From NCBI GenBank assembly GCA_946886375.1, contig CAMPIL010000025.1, positions 1-17,279 on the forward strand: a stretch of 17,279 bases of DNA. Direction: 5' to 3'. Within the stretch, counting starts at the first letter, position 1, and each line of letters starts with the position of its first letter. Below, in pieces: positions 1-7,086 of this stretch. The stretch is from an uncultured Phycisphaerales bacterium. Lineage in GTDB: Bacteria; Planctomycetota; Phycisphaerae; Phycisphaerales; SM1A02. The translations under genes were made by a program, and so were the position numbers. The notes below the pieces were generated by a model. That model saw only the letters and a program-made list of their open reading frames with translations. It searched no databases and was not told the origin of the DNA.

Positions 1-2
1 GC

Positions 3-275
3 GCGTATGTCGAGCGCGGCGATGAGACGCTGCCGACGGTTGATGATGCTCAATACGTCAATTCATTCCGTAAGAATCCGATCTCGATTCAACATGGTCC
101 GATTCTGCACACCCACGAGCCGGTGTATTGGGGACGCTGGGCGGGGTACAACTGCGATGTGGGCAACTGGTCGCTGCCATGCTCCATGCGGATCGCAGCC
201 CAAACCAAACAACAGAACGATGCGAAGCAGGCGAGTGATGGCGATGACAAGCAAGGGCTGAAGAAGGCGGCGTAA
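3..275 (+). CDS. C-terminal end of an unrecognised protein (5' end outside window)
   Basis: An open frame enters from the left edge and runs 90 codons to TAA at 273-275. It has no start inside the window. The readable part is rich in aromatic and histidine residues (QHGPILHTHEPVYWGRW, then GYNCDVGNW) and ends in a polar, charged tail (DAKQASDGDDKQGLKKAA) typical of a disordered C-terminus. I do not recognise a family. The stop lies 27 bases before the start of the HNH/AP2 gene on the same strand, so the two could be co-transcribed. The frame was chosen over the competing ATG-started frame (from position 7), whose translation is arginine/methionine-rich and looks like an out-of-frame shadow. 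Confidence 0.6.
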   Translation, partial: AYVERGDETLPTVDDAQYVNSFRKNPISIQHGPILHTHEPVYWGRWAGYNCDVGNWSLPCSMRIAAQTKQQNDAKQASDGDDKQGLKKAA

Positions 276-302
276 CACGTTCGCTCGCAGAATGGATTCT
301 CG

Positions 303-2180
303 ATGATGAAGCACGCAAATATTTCGCTGAACCTTGGAGAGCCGCACCCCGACCCCGAGCGGCCGGGTTGCTGGCGCGTGCCGGTGACGAGTCGGCTGCA
401 TCGCATGGAAGCGATCATCGATGAAGAGTCGCTGCCGCTGGTGCAGGGCAAGCGATGGCACTGGTCGCCGGGCAAACCGAATCGGCCAAACGAGGGGTCA
501 GTGGTCCTCGCTGTCGCAGCCACGCCAAAAACATCGTTGGCGCGAATTGTCCTGGGTGTTCTTGATCCGGACTTGCTGGTCAGTCATGTGAATGGCGACA
601 AGCTGGATTGCCGCCGCGAGAATTTGATTGTGCGGACTCGATCGGAAGTGGCGCAGGCGCGCAAGCCATCGCAGGAGACAATCGCGCGGCTGCAGCCGTA
701 TCCTGATCCGGATCGCCCGGGCGTGTGGCGTGTCCCGCTGAAGAGTTACCTTGCACATCGTGAAGCGCTGATCGATGAAGCGGATTTGCCAATCGTCAAG
801 GGGAAGAACTGGAACTGGTCCACTCGGACCGATGGCAAGACCGAGGGCACAGTGGTGCTCGCGACGACCGGACGGCAGTTGCCGCTGCATCGGTTGATCA
901 CAGGCATTACTGACCCGGCCGCCAAGGTGAGTTTCGTGAATGGCGATGCGCTGGATTGTCGCCGCCAGAACCTGATCGTGCGCACATTGGCCGAGGTGTG
1001 CCGCACCAGCCGCAAGATGGAAATGCGCGTGGGCAGGCAATGCACATCAAAGTTCAAGGGCGTCAGTTGGGACGAGCCGCGCGGAATGTGGCTGGTGCAA
1101 ATTCGCAGAGGCCGAGTGTACGCACACGTGGGCAGATTTGATGACGAAATCAGCGCCGCCAGGGCGTACGACGCCGCGGCGCGATTACTTTTCGGTGAGA
1201 ACCCTTATCTGAACTTTCCAGATCAACCTTCGACCGAGCAATCGACGGCTGAAGCGCGAACAGCATTGGACAGCGCCGTGAATCGGACCCGCGCACAGCG
1301 CCTGCGTCAACGAGACATCGAGCGCCAGCTGTGCAGGGCAAATACCTCCATTGAGTCGAAGCCCCTCGATCAGACTCGCGAGAATGAAATCGCAATGATT
1401 TCACAGGAAACGGCGCAACAGTTATTTGATGTTGGCCCTTGCGTCTGGCAGCGTTGGCATCACTTGAATTGGCTGCCCGAAATTGTGGTGATTGAAGGAA
1501 GGGCGATGTATCGGCTCATCGAGGTTGAGCGGCTGTTGTTGCAATGCGGCATCGTCGCGTTGCCGTATCCCGACCCGCAGCAGCCTGGGGTGTACCGCGT
1601 GCCGCTGAGCGGCGAGACGGCAGAGGGTCGCGAAGCGCTGATCGATGCGGATGCCGTACCGTTGGTGCAGACCAGGAGATGGAGATTCGCCGAGAGCGAT
1701 GCTGGTCGTGGTGGAGAAGTGCAGACGATGATTCCCAGCGAAAAGATTCGGCTGCACTACGTGGTGATGGGCATCTCCGCCAACGCCGAGGAGTTTCACA
1801 TTGGTCATCGCAACGACAACCCGCTGGATTGTCGGCGTGCGAACCTCGTTGTGCGGACGCTGACTGAAACGCGTGCAAACCAGCGCAAGCAGTTGACGTG
1901 GTGCGGGCGGCCGTGCACTTCGCGGTTCAAGGGTGTGCATTGGGACAAGCGCCGGGAAGTTTGGGGGGCAAAGATCAAGAAGGAAGGAGTCTCGCAATGG
2001 CTGGGATCATTTGACAGCGAGATCGCCGCAGCGTTTGCATACGACGAGGCGGCGCGGGAATTGTTCGGCGAACACGCGCGGTTGAATTTCCCAGATGGCA
2101 ACGAGCAGACGCAGAAGTCCGCCGGGCGCGATGGCAATGACAACTTCGCAGGCGATCCCCACTTACGAAAAGCGGCGTGA
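303..2180 (+). CDS. Multi-module HNH/AP2-domain protein (homing-endonuclease-like mosaic)
   Basis: This 625-aa protein is built from repeats. Degenerate HNH-like modules lie at about residues 13-112, 132-228 and 420-519, each opening with a YPDPxxPGVWRVPL-type strand and ending in a NGDxLDCRRxNLxVRT-type motif. AP2/ERF-type DNA-binding domains follow the second and third modules at about 248-306 and 538-598 (TSKFKGVSWD...FGENPYLNFP and TSRFKGVHWD...FGEHARLNFP). Residues 365-412 resemble an excisionase/MerR-type helix-turn-helix. HNH plus AP2 is a known architecture of homing endonucleases and related proteins, so sequence-specific DNA binding is well supported. Nuclease activity is doubtful because the modules have lost different key residues: LHR is LAR in module 1, the central His is Phe (SFVNGD) in module 2, and NGD is NDN in module 3. 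The start is 303 or the adjacent ATG at 306; neither has a clear ribosome binding site. It may be coupled to the gene upstream. Confidence 0.85.
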   Translation: MMKHANISLNLGEPHPDPERPGCWRVPVTSRLHRMEAIIDEESLPLVQGKRWHWSPGKPNRPNEGSVVLAVAATPKTSLARIVLGVLDPDLLVSHVNGDKLDCRRENLIVRTRSEVAQARKPSQETIARLQPYPDPDRPGVWRVPLKSYLAHREALIDEADLPIVKGKNWNWSTRTDGKTEGTVVLATTGRQLPLHRLITGITDPAAKVSFVNGDALDCRRQNLIVRTLAEVCRTSRKMEMRVGRQCTSKFKGVSWDEPRGMWLVQIRRGRVYAHVGRFDDEISAARAYDAAARLLFGENPYLNFPDQPSTEQSTAEARTALDSAVNRTRAQRLRQRDIERQLCRANTSIESKPLDQTRENEIAMISQETAQQLFDVGPCVWQRWHHLNWLPEIVVIEGRAMYRLIEVERLLLQCGIVALPYPDPQQPGVYRVPLSGETAEGREALIDADAVPLVQTRRWRFAESDAGRGGEVQTMIPSEKIRLHYVVMGISANAEEFHIGHRNDNPLDCRRANLVVRTLTETRANQRKQLTWCGRPCTSRFKGVHWDKRREVWGAKIKKEGVSQWLGSFDSEIAAAFAYDEAARELFGEHARLNFPDGNEQTQKSAGRDGNDNFAGDPHLRKAA

Positions 2181-2200
2181 ATCGACGTCAACTTGCACGA

Positions 2201-2233
2201 ATTGATCAGCATCTTCCCGAAGCCGTGATCAAT
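2201..2233. terminator. Inverted repeat after the HNH/AP2 gene
   Basis: ATTGATCA (2201-2208) and TGATCAAT (2226-2233) are perfect 8-base inverted arms separated by 17 bases. The spacer itself contains CTTC-cc-GAAG. It lies 21 bases after the stop of the HNH/AP2 gene and has no T-run after it, so it could be a weak terminator or a protein-binding site. Confidence 0.3.
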
Positions 2234-2272
2234 CGCCAGTAGATTTGCGCGCGGAACCCGCCGCCTGGTTTG

Positions 2273-2278
2273 TATGAT
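2273..2278 (+). promoter_or_regulatory. Candidate -10 box of the dockerin/TSP3 gene
   Basis: TATGAT matches the sigma-70 -10 consensus at five of six positions and would give a leader of about 50 bases that includes the AGGAGG site at 2321-2326. No convincing -35 box lies 16-18 bases upstream. Confidence 0.35.
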
Positions 2279-2335
2279 GATCTTCATCGATCGCGGCGTT
2301 GGTGTATCTCACGCCGCATCAGGAGGGAAGCTCAC

Positions 2336-3157
2336 ATGCGCACGTTCAGATTCACCGGCGTTTTCGCGGCAGGCTTGATCAGCGGCCTGCTCATTCTCTG
2401 GATGCCTTCACCATCGGCACGCGGATCGGATCGCGATGGCATTTCCGGCGGCGGCGCGGCGGGAGTCGCAGGCGGCCGGGCCGGTGGTGGGCCGGTGGGA
2501 ATCGCAGGATCGAACTGTCTCGCCGACATCGCCCCTTCGCCCAATGGCGATGGCGTGGTCAACGTCGCTGATCTCCTCGCTGTCATCAATAGCTGGGGAT
2601 CGTGCCCCATCGATGATGCTGATGGCGATGGCGTCGCCGACAGCCAGGACAACTGCCCAAACACGCCCAACGCCGACCAGGTCGACACCGATGCCGATCT
2701 TGATGGCGATGTGTGCGACAACTGCCCGGTCGATAGCAACCCCGATCAACTCGATTCCGACAACGATGGCATCGGCGATGCGTGCGAGCGGCCGGCGGCA
2801 TGCGATCCTTCGGGCACGTGGATCAACGCCGCAAGCGCGGTTTATTCCTGCGCGTTTGGCTTCGTGGACTTCAACATTACGCAGTGGACGTTCAGTCAAT
2901 CGGGCTCGACGCTGAGCGTGGATTCTCCGGCTCTTCCAGGCATTGGCCCGATGACCGGCCCCGCCGCCGACTGCACCAGCGGCCGCTCGTTCACTGTCAC
3001 GAAGGTTATCGCGGCTGGTTGCACCGAAACCTACACGCTCACCGGCACGTTCAACTCCGCCAATCAGTTCACCGGCACATTCACCGCCCAATACGCAGGC
3101 GGCAACTGCTTCGACTGCATGACTCACGTGTTCAACATCACCGCGACGCGGCAGTAG
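2336..3157 (+). CDS. Secreted protein with dockerin-like module and thrombospondin type 3 repeats
   Basis: The 273-aa protein starts at ATG 2336, nine bases after a perfect AGGAGG (2321-2326); the open frame runs further upstream but that part is not signal-peptide-like. Residues 1-30 form a signal peptide (basic MRTFRF, hydrophobic GVFAAGLISGLLILW). A glycine/alanine linker (about 37-58) is followed by a dockerin-like module at 62-91 (NGDGVVNVADLLAVINSWGS), then calcium-binding thrombospondin type 3-like repeats at 93-152 (DADGDGVADSQDNCP, DQLDSDNDGIGDACE), then a Cys-containing, Thr/Ser-rich beta domain at about 156-273 that I cannot name. The protein is predicted to be exported and to bind calcium. 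The dockerin-like module normally sits at the C-terminus, as in the two other such proteins in this window; here it is near the N-terminus. Confidence 0.88.
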   Translation: MRTFRFTGVFAAGLISGLLILWMPSPSARGSDRDGISGGGAAGVAGGRAGGGPVGIAGSNCLADIAPSPNGDGVVNVADLLAVINSWGSCPIDDADGDGVADSQDNCPNTPNADQVDTDADLDGDVCDNCPVDSNPDQLDSDNDGIGDACERPAACDPSGTWINAASAVYSCAFGFVDFNITQWTFSQSGSTLSVDSPALPGIGPMTGPAADCTSGRSFTVTKVIAAGCTETYTLTGTFNSANQFTGTFTAQYAGGNCFDCMTHVFNITATRQ

Positions 3158-3515
3158 CCGGATTGTGCCGAGGCGGCCGCGGCGCGATTTCAACAGTTGT
3201 GGGCGGCCGGCCGACTGCTTCGAATGGCGGCATCGAATGCGGTATTGAACACGCCATCGAACGCGCCATTTGGACATTCGAGTGAGCATTGAACAGGCGA
3301 ATGGCGCGATGTTGAGAGCGGTCGGCATCGAGCTCAACGAGAGGACTTTCGGCACGCTGCCCGATAGCGGAACGCTGCGCCGAATCGTTCAATCAGCGTT
3401 CATCTTCATCAGGCTTCATCATGACATGAGGACGCTGATGGGTTGAGCCGTGGGCGCGGCTGGGCTGCGTTTCCGCTCTCATCGATTGAAGACAACAGAG
3501 CAGGAGTACACCTGC
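3158..3515. other. 358-base intergenic stretch without a supported gene
   Basis: No reading frame here looks like a protein. Two near-copies of a short motif, catcgaatgcg (around 3230-3240) and catcgaacgcg (around 3255-3265), are visible, and there are GC-rich palindromes near 3172 and 3204. No convincing promoter for the downstream SDR gene was found; its ribosome binding site is AGGAG at 3502-3506. Confidence 0.5.
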
Positions 3516-4439
3516 ATGAATCCGAGCACTGCTACAGCGTCGACGACAACGAATCAAGCGCGGCTGCGGGACCCGCGCGACCTGTATCCCAAGCCGCCAT
3601 TCCCGCGTCAGGTTCAAGAGCCGCCGGGCTTGACTTCGAAGATGACGCCGCGGCCGGACCACGGCGAGAAAAGTTACCGCGGCAGCGGCAAGCTCGTCGG
3701 CCGCAAGGCGCTGGTGACCGGAGGCGATTCGGGCATCGGCCGCGCCGCGGTGATCGCTTTCGCGCGTGAGGGCGCCGATGTCGCGATCAACTATCTGCCG
3801 GTTGAGGAGCCCGATGCGCGGGAGGTGATCGAGTTGATCAAGGCGGAAGGCCGCAACGGCGTCGCGCTGCCGGGCGACATTCGCGATGAGGCGTTCTGCA
3901 CGCAACTGGTGGAAGACGCGGTGACAGGTCTTGGCGGACTGGACATCCTGGTGAACAACGCGGGCAAGCAAAAAGCGCAGCCGACGATTGCCGACATCAC
4001 CACCGAGCAGTTCGATGCGACGTTCAAGACCAATGTGTACGCGATGTTCTGGATTACCAAGGCGGCGGCGCCGCATTTGAAGCCGGGCGCGACGATCATC
4101 AACACCGCTTCGATCCAGGCATTCAAGCCGGCGGAGTTTCTCCTGGACTACGCGCAGACCAAGTCGTGCATCGTGAGCTTCACGAAATCGCTCGCGAAGC
4201 AGTTGATAAGGAAGGGGATTCGCGTGAACGCGGTTGCGCCCGGGCCGGTCTGGACTCCGCTGCAACCCAGCGGCGGACAGCCGCCGGATGAGTTGCCGCG
4301 ATTCGGAAGCGAGGCCTTGTACGGCCGGCCCGCGCAGCCTGCGGAGATGGCCCCGGTGTATGTGTTGCTCGCGTCGCCGGATGCAAGTTTCGTGACAGGC
4401 GAGGTGTATGGATCGACCGGCGGGATCATGCCTTATTAG
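3516..4439 (+). CDS. SDR family oxidoreductase (general-stress-protein-39-like)
   Basis: This 307-aa short-chain dehydrogenase/reductase is predicted to be a cytoplasmic NAD(P)-dependent oxidoreductase of unknown substrate. Visible family motifs are the Rossmann glycine motif TGGDSGIG (68-75), NNAG (147-150), the catalytic Ser (S199 in INTASIQ) and YAQTK (Y212, K216). The N-terminal extension before the Rossmann fold (about 60 residues, YPKPPFPRQVQEPPG and DHGEKSYRGSGKL) and the ending TGEVYGSTGG are typical of the stress-associated SDR subgroup that includes Bacillus general stress protein 39 and E. coli YghA. The start at 3516 is fixed by AGGAG at 3502-3506; a longer frame from 3450 lacks such a site. 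It appears monocistronic. Confidence 0.93.
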   Translation: MNPSTATASTTTNQARLRDPRDLYPKPPFPRQVQEPPGLTSKMTPRPDHGEKSYRGSGKLVGRKALVTGGDSGIGRAAVIAFAREGADVAINYLPVEEPDAREVIELIKAEGRNGVALPGDIRDEAFCTQLVEDAVTGLGGLDILVNNAGKQKAQPTIADITTEQFDATFKTNVYAMFWITKAAAPHLKPGATIINTASIQAFKPAEFLLDYAQTKSCIVSFTKSLAKQLIRKGIRVNAVAPGPVWTPLQPSGGQPPDELPRFGSEALYGRPAQPAEMAPVYVLLASPDASFVTGEVYGSTGGIMPY

Positions 4440-4687
4440 GCGATTAGGCAACGGGCGGCCTGCGACGCGGCGGCGGCTCTGCTGCCGGTTTCGCATCCGA
4501 GCATGAAGCAGTCAACGCGTTCGAATGGTAATTGATCGTCCTCGCGCTCCAATCGCAGCAGCGCGGTGATTGTAAACGTCTGGTTAATTTCGCTTTTACA
4601 TCCATCGGCCCAAGTGCAAAGGTATTGCAATCGGCAGGTCAGCGATTAGGGTAGGCTCGCCTCTGAACGCTGCTTCGGACAGATCAC

Positions 4688-5038
4688 ATGCCCATCGCCT
4701 CCACGCTTGCAGTCAAGATTGAAAAGACCGCCGATACGGTCATCGTTCAGTTGATCGGTGAGGTGGGCCTTGGCGGCGTGGATGAACTTGAGCGCGGCCT
4801 GCGGCCGGTGCTCGCCGCTCGTTGTGCGCTGTCGATCATCGACATGTCGGGTCTGAAGTTCATTTCCAGTCTGGGGCTGGGTCTTCTCGTGGAGTTGCAG
4901 CGCGGCATCACGCGCAACGGCGGCGTGGTGCGATTTGCAGCCCTGCAGCCATTGGTGCGCGATGCCATCGTCAAGTGCAGGCTCGACGCGGTGCTTCCGC
5001 TGTTCGCCAGCGTCGATGAAGCCCTTCACGCTGCGTGA
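4688..5038 (+). CDS. STAS-domain protein (anti-sigma factor antagonist-like)
   Basis: The protein is 116 aa, the normal length of a single STAS domain. The core is SIIDMSGLKFISSLGLGLLV (about 49-68). Aligned with Bacillus SpoIIAA (FMDSSGLG), Ser61 takes the place of the phosphorylated serine, while the preceding Asp is Ser60 and the following Ser is Leu62. Proteins of this type bind anti-sigma kinases in a partner-switching cascade and are released or blocked by phosphorylation. No kinase or phosphatase partner is encoded nearby, so the partner is unknown. The gene stands alone. No good Shine-Dalgarno is visible before ATG 4688; TTGCAA at 4625-4630 and TAGGGT at 4647-4652, 16 bases apart, are a weak promoter candidate. 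Confidence 0.88.
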   Translation: MPIASTLAVKIEKTADTVIVQLIGEVGLGGVDELERGLRPVLAARCALSIIDMSGLKFISSLGLGLLVELQRGITRNGGVVRFAALQPLVRDAIVKCRLDAVLPLFASVDEALHAA

Positions 5039-5233
5039 GCCGTCAAGGTGATGGATGGGTCAAGCAGTTCAAGTGCATCGCGAGACTTGCGCGAGATTCG
5101 CCGCACATGGCAGGTTCCCTTTGATGCCTGAGTTCGCCATTCTCTCACGCGCAGCGGCCGTGTTTCACTGCACTCGCTTCAGGATCATCAGGATTCTCTC
5201 CCTTTTTGCGGTCTAATCCGGGTGAACATTCTG

Positions 5234-5239
5234 TACGAT
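5234..5239 (+). promoter_or_regulatory. Candidate -10 box of the EGF/dockerin gene
   Basis: TACGAT, preceded by TG, lies 45 bases before ATG 5285. It would give a leader of about 40 bases carrying the GGAG site at 5275-5278. No clear -35 box is visible. Confidence 0.3.
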
Positions 5240-5284
5240 TGCACTCTGCAAGGCCGAAGTGCGCAACAACACGTGGAGAGCAAC

Positions 5285-5908
5285 ATGAACACCACTGCAT
5301 CGCGATGGATGCTGGCCCTTGGACTCATTTGGAGTTTGATGAACGCAGGCACGGCGTCGGCCCAGGTCTGTTCGGGCCACGGCGTGATGTCCGGCGGAGT
5401 TTGCATCTGCAATGTCGGTTACGTCGGGCCGAATTGCGAGTTCTGCGCGCCCAATTACTACAACTATCCTAATTGCACGTTCTGTCTTGCAAGCACCACG
5501 TGCAGCGGCCACGGGTTTTGCACGGCTACCGGCGGCTGCGTTTGTGCCGTTGGATATGTCGGGCCCAATTGCAGTCAGTGCGCGCCCAACTACTACAACT
5601 ATCCCACCTGCACGTTCTGTCTTGCGAGCACCACCTGCAGCGGCCACGGCACGTGCAACGCATTGGGCGGCTGCAACTGCGCGCCGGGATGGACCGGGCC
5701 GAATTGTTCGATTCCGGTTTGCTTCGGCGACATCAGCGGCGATGGTCAGGTGAATGTGAACGATTTGCTCGCGGTCATCAACAGTTGGGGATCATGCCCG
5801 ACGCCGCCTCCGGCCTGCGCCGCAGACATCGCGCCGATTGGCGGCGACGGCCAGGTCAACGTCAACGACCTGCTGACGGTGATCAACAAGTGGGGGGCAT
5901 GCCTGTAA
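5285..5908 (+). CDS. Secreted protein with EGF-like repeats and two dockerin-like modules
   Basis: The 207-aa protein begins at ATG 5285 with GGAG at 5275-5278; the upstream extension of the frame is not signal-like. Residues 1-27 are a signal peptide with an ASA cleavage site before Gln28. Three EGF-like (laminin/tenascin-style) modules follow: C29-C51, C73-C96 and C118-C141, each CSGHG...GGCxCxxGxxGPNC. They are separated by nearly identical linkers (CAPNYYNYPNCTFCLASTTC and CAPNYYNYPTCTFCLASTTC), giving a 45-residue period. Two dockerin-like repeats close the protein (about 149-171 and 182-206, GDGQVNVNDLLAVINSWGSC type). This predicts a disulfide-rich extracellular protein anchored or docked through its C-terminus. 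No partner is visible in the window. Confidence 0.88.
   Translation: MNTTASRWMLALGLIWSLMNAGTASAQVCSGHGVMSGGVCICNVGYVGPNCEFCAPNYYNYPNCTFCLASTTCSGHGFCTATGGCVCAVGYVGPNCSQCAPNYYNYPTCTFCLASTTCSGHGTCNALGGCNCAPGWTGPNCSIPVCFGDISGDGQVNVNDLLAVINSWGSCPTPPPACAADIAPIGGDGQVNVNDLLTVINKWGACL
5421..5690 (+). repeat. 135-base tandem repeat inside the EGF/dockerin gene
   Basis: Two consecutive units of 135 bases (about 5421-5555 and 5556-5690) are very similar at DNA level, for example tgcgcgcccaa at 5444 and again at 5579. A partial third unit continues with the GWTGPNC segment. The period is an exact multiple of three, so it reads as in-frame duplication of an EGF-plus-linker module. Confidence 0.8.
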
Positions 5909-6032
5909 TCGCAGGCTTCGTGAGTGGTCGCAAGATTCGTGGCAATCAACCGCTGAAATTCGCGGCCTGAACACAACAGCAACCGCCGGGTCGGCTTCGC
6001 GGTGATCGCGCGGAAGGTTCAGGACGTTGGCC

Positions 6033-6038
6033 TACACT
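6033..6038 (+). promoter_or_regulatory. TACACT box, predicted leaderless promoter of the DUF454 gene
   Basis: TACACT (TAnnnT) ends six bases before ATG 6045, putting the predicted transcription start at or beside the start codon. The same TACACT-N6-ATG arrangement occurs before the DinB-like gene. Confidence 0.5.
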
Positions 6039-6044
6039 TCGGAG

Positions 6045-6482
6045 ATGAACCGGTTCCGGCGAATGCTGTTGGCGGGTGCGGGAGCGCTGTGCGTCGCCTT
6101 GGGAGCGCTGGGCATTTTCCTGCCGCTGCTGCCCACCACGCCGTTTCTGCTGCTGGCGGCGGTGTGTTTCGCAAAGTCGTCGCCCCGGCTGCTGCACTGG
6201 CTCAACCACAACCGCTGGTTCGGCTCGAACATCAGGAACTATCGCGAAGGCCGCGGCATTCCGATGCGCGAGAAAGCGCTGACTCTGGCGCTCTTGTGGC
6301 TGACCATTGGCGTGACGATCGCGTTCTTCATCTCGCTGATATGGGTAAAGATTGTGCTGCTGATCATTGCTCTGCCGGTGACGGCGCACCTGCTGCGCGT
6401 CAAGACGATGAAACCGGAGCGTGCGCTGCACGCGGAACGAGGCAGCCGTGTGGCGAGGCCCGTGGAATGCCGCAACGAGTGA
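6045..6482 (+). CDS. DUF454 (YbaN) family inner-membrane protein
   Basis: The 145-aa protein has the DUF454 signature: a first membrane segment running into LGIFLPLLPTTPFLLLAAVC (about 22-41), then CFAKSSPRLLHWLNHNRWFG (41-60) and a basic stretch before two more hydrophobic segments (about 79-98 and 100-117). The function of the family is not established. I prefer ATG 6045 (MNRFRRMLL) over TTG 6027 because a TACACT box ends six bases before it, as at other genes here. The GGAG directly touching the ATG is too close to act as a ribosome binding site. The gene converges with the DinB-like gene, only 35 bases away. Confidence 0.88.
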   Translation: MNRFRRMLLAGAGALCVALGALGIFLPLLPTTPFLLLAAVCFAKSSPRLLHWLNHNRWFGSNIRNYREGRGIPMREKALTLALLWLTIGVTIAFFISLIWVKIVLLIIALPVTAHLLRVKTMKPERALHAERGSRVARPVECRNE

Positions 6483-6517
6483 TGGCGCGGGCGAGTGCTC
6501 GCGCATGGGATTGCGGG

Positions 6518-7039
6518 TTATTCCACGACTTGCCGCTTGTACATCATGTAACCGAAATCAAGGTCCTGCAGGACCACGCCGCATTCGCGCAGCATCGCCA
6601 TGACCTGCGCGCGGTGGTGAACTTCGTGCAGCGTCATTTGGGTGAAGATATCCGCGGGGGAGACGGTGATTCGCGTCAACTTCCCTTCGCGTGACTTTGA
6701 GGTGTAATCAAACTCGCGCTCCCAACTTCCCGAAGCATGCGCGGCTTGGACCACCGCGCGGGTGCGAGGCGCCTGTTCTCGCCATGTCGTCTCGATGACG
6801 CCGAACGCAGGAGGTTTTTCGTCCTGTATCGGCCAGGTTTCATAGGGAGGCAGATCGTGTCGCTGAATGCGTTCGATGTAAGCCCATTCCACGATCATCA
6901 TGTGCGTGAGCGTGGTGCCGAAGGTCTTCAGACCAATGGAGAACTCGCGTTGGTAGAGTTCCGGCGAAAGCCCGCGCACGGCGTCAAAGACTCTTTCACG
7001 CGCCTTGGTGAGATAGTCGTAGATTTTCAGTGGCTGCAT
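6518..7039 (-). CDS. DinB/YfiT-like putative metalloenzyme
   Basis: The 173-aa protein has the four-helix DinB-like pattern with the metal-binding His triad: H46 in TTLTHMMIVEW, and H138/H142 in the HxxxH of TLHEVHHRAQV. Members of this superfamily include thiol-dependent transferases and hydrolases; the substrate here is unknown. A longer start at 7054 (MYTAS...) is possible, but that ATG lies between the inverted repeat at 7056-7080 and the TACACT box, and neither start has a Shine-Dalgarno. The TACACT-N6-ATG arrangement favours 7039. MgtC lies upstream on the same strand, 47 bases away. Confidence 0.88.
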   Translation of the reverse strand: MQPLKIYDYLTKARERVFDAVRGLSPELYQREFSIGLKTFGTTLTHMMIVEWAYIERIQRHDLPPYETWPIQDEKPPAFGVIETTWREQAPRTRAVVQAAHASGSWEREFDYTSKSREGKLTRITVSPADIFTQMTLHEVHHRAQVMAMLRECGVVLQDLDFGYMMYKRQVVE

Positions 7040-7045
7040 CGAAGC

Positions 7046-7051
7046 AGTGTA
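7046..7051 (-). promoter_or_regulatory. TACACT box, predicted leaderless promoter of the DinB-like gene
   Basis: On the minus strand TACACT is followed by six bases and then ATG at 7039. It lies immediately downstream of the inverted repeat 7056-7080, which would therefore cover the -35 side of the promoter. Confidence 0.45.
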
Positions 7052-7055
7052 CATT

Positions 7056-7080
7056 GCTGTCAGCGCGCAGGTCTGACAGC
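7056..7080. promoter_or_regulatory. Perfect inverted repeat between mgtC-like and dinB-like genes (possible operator)
   Basis: GCTGTCAG (7056-7063) and CTGACAGC (7073-7080) are perfect 8-base inverted arms around a 9-base centre. The repeat fills most of the gap after the MgtC stop (7087) and sits directly upstream of the TACACT box. There is no T-run on either strand, which argues for an operator rather than a terminator. Confidence 0.5.
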
Positions 7081-7086
7081 GCTACT

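Noticed and set aside
2408..3355. 315-aa minus-strand frame opposite the dockerin/TSP3 gene
   Set aside because: Composition (runs of Arg, Ile, Ala) comes from reading Asp/Gly-rich codons backwards; no start signal.
3393..4496. 367-aa open frame on the minus strand opposite the SDR gene
   Set aside because: Arginine-rich antisense shadow of a GC-rich gene without recognisable motifs.
4436..4630. 64-codon minus-strand frame with TTG start between SDR and STAS genes
   Set aside because: Its composition is not absurd, but there is no ribosome binding site, no -10 box and no recognised motif; not enough support to list as a gene.
4440..4687. Possible regulatory RNA or riboswitch upstream of the STAS gene
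   Set aside because: No conserved riboswitch core or long stem could be recognised by eye in these 248 bases.
6485..6504. Short GC-rich hairpin between the convergent DUF454 and DinB-like genes
   Set aside because: Only a 5-base stem with a 2-base loop is perfect and there is no T-run; too weak to call a terminator.
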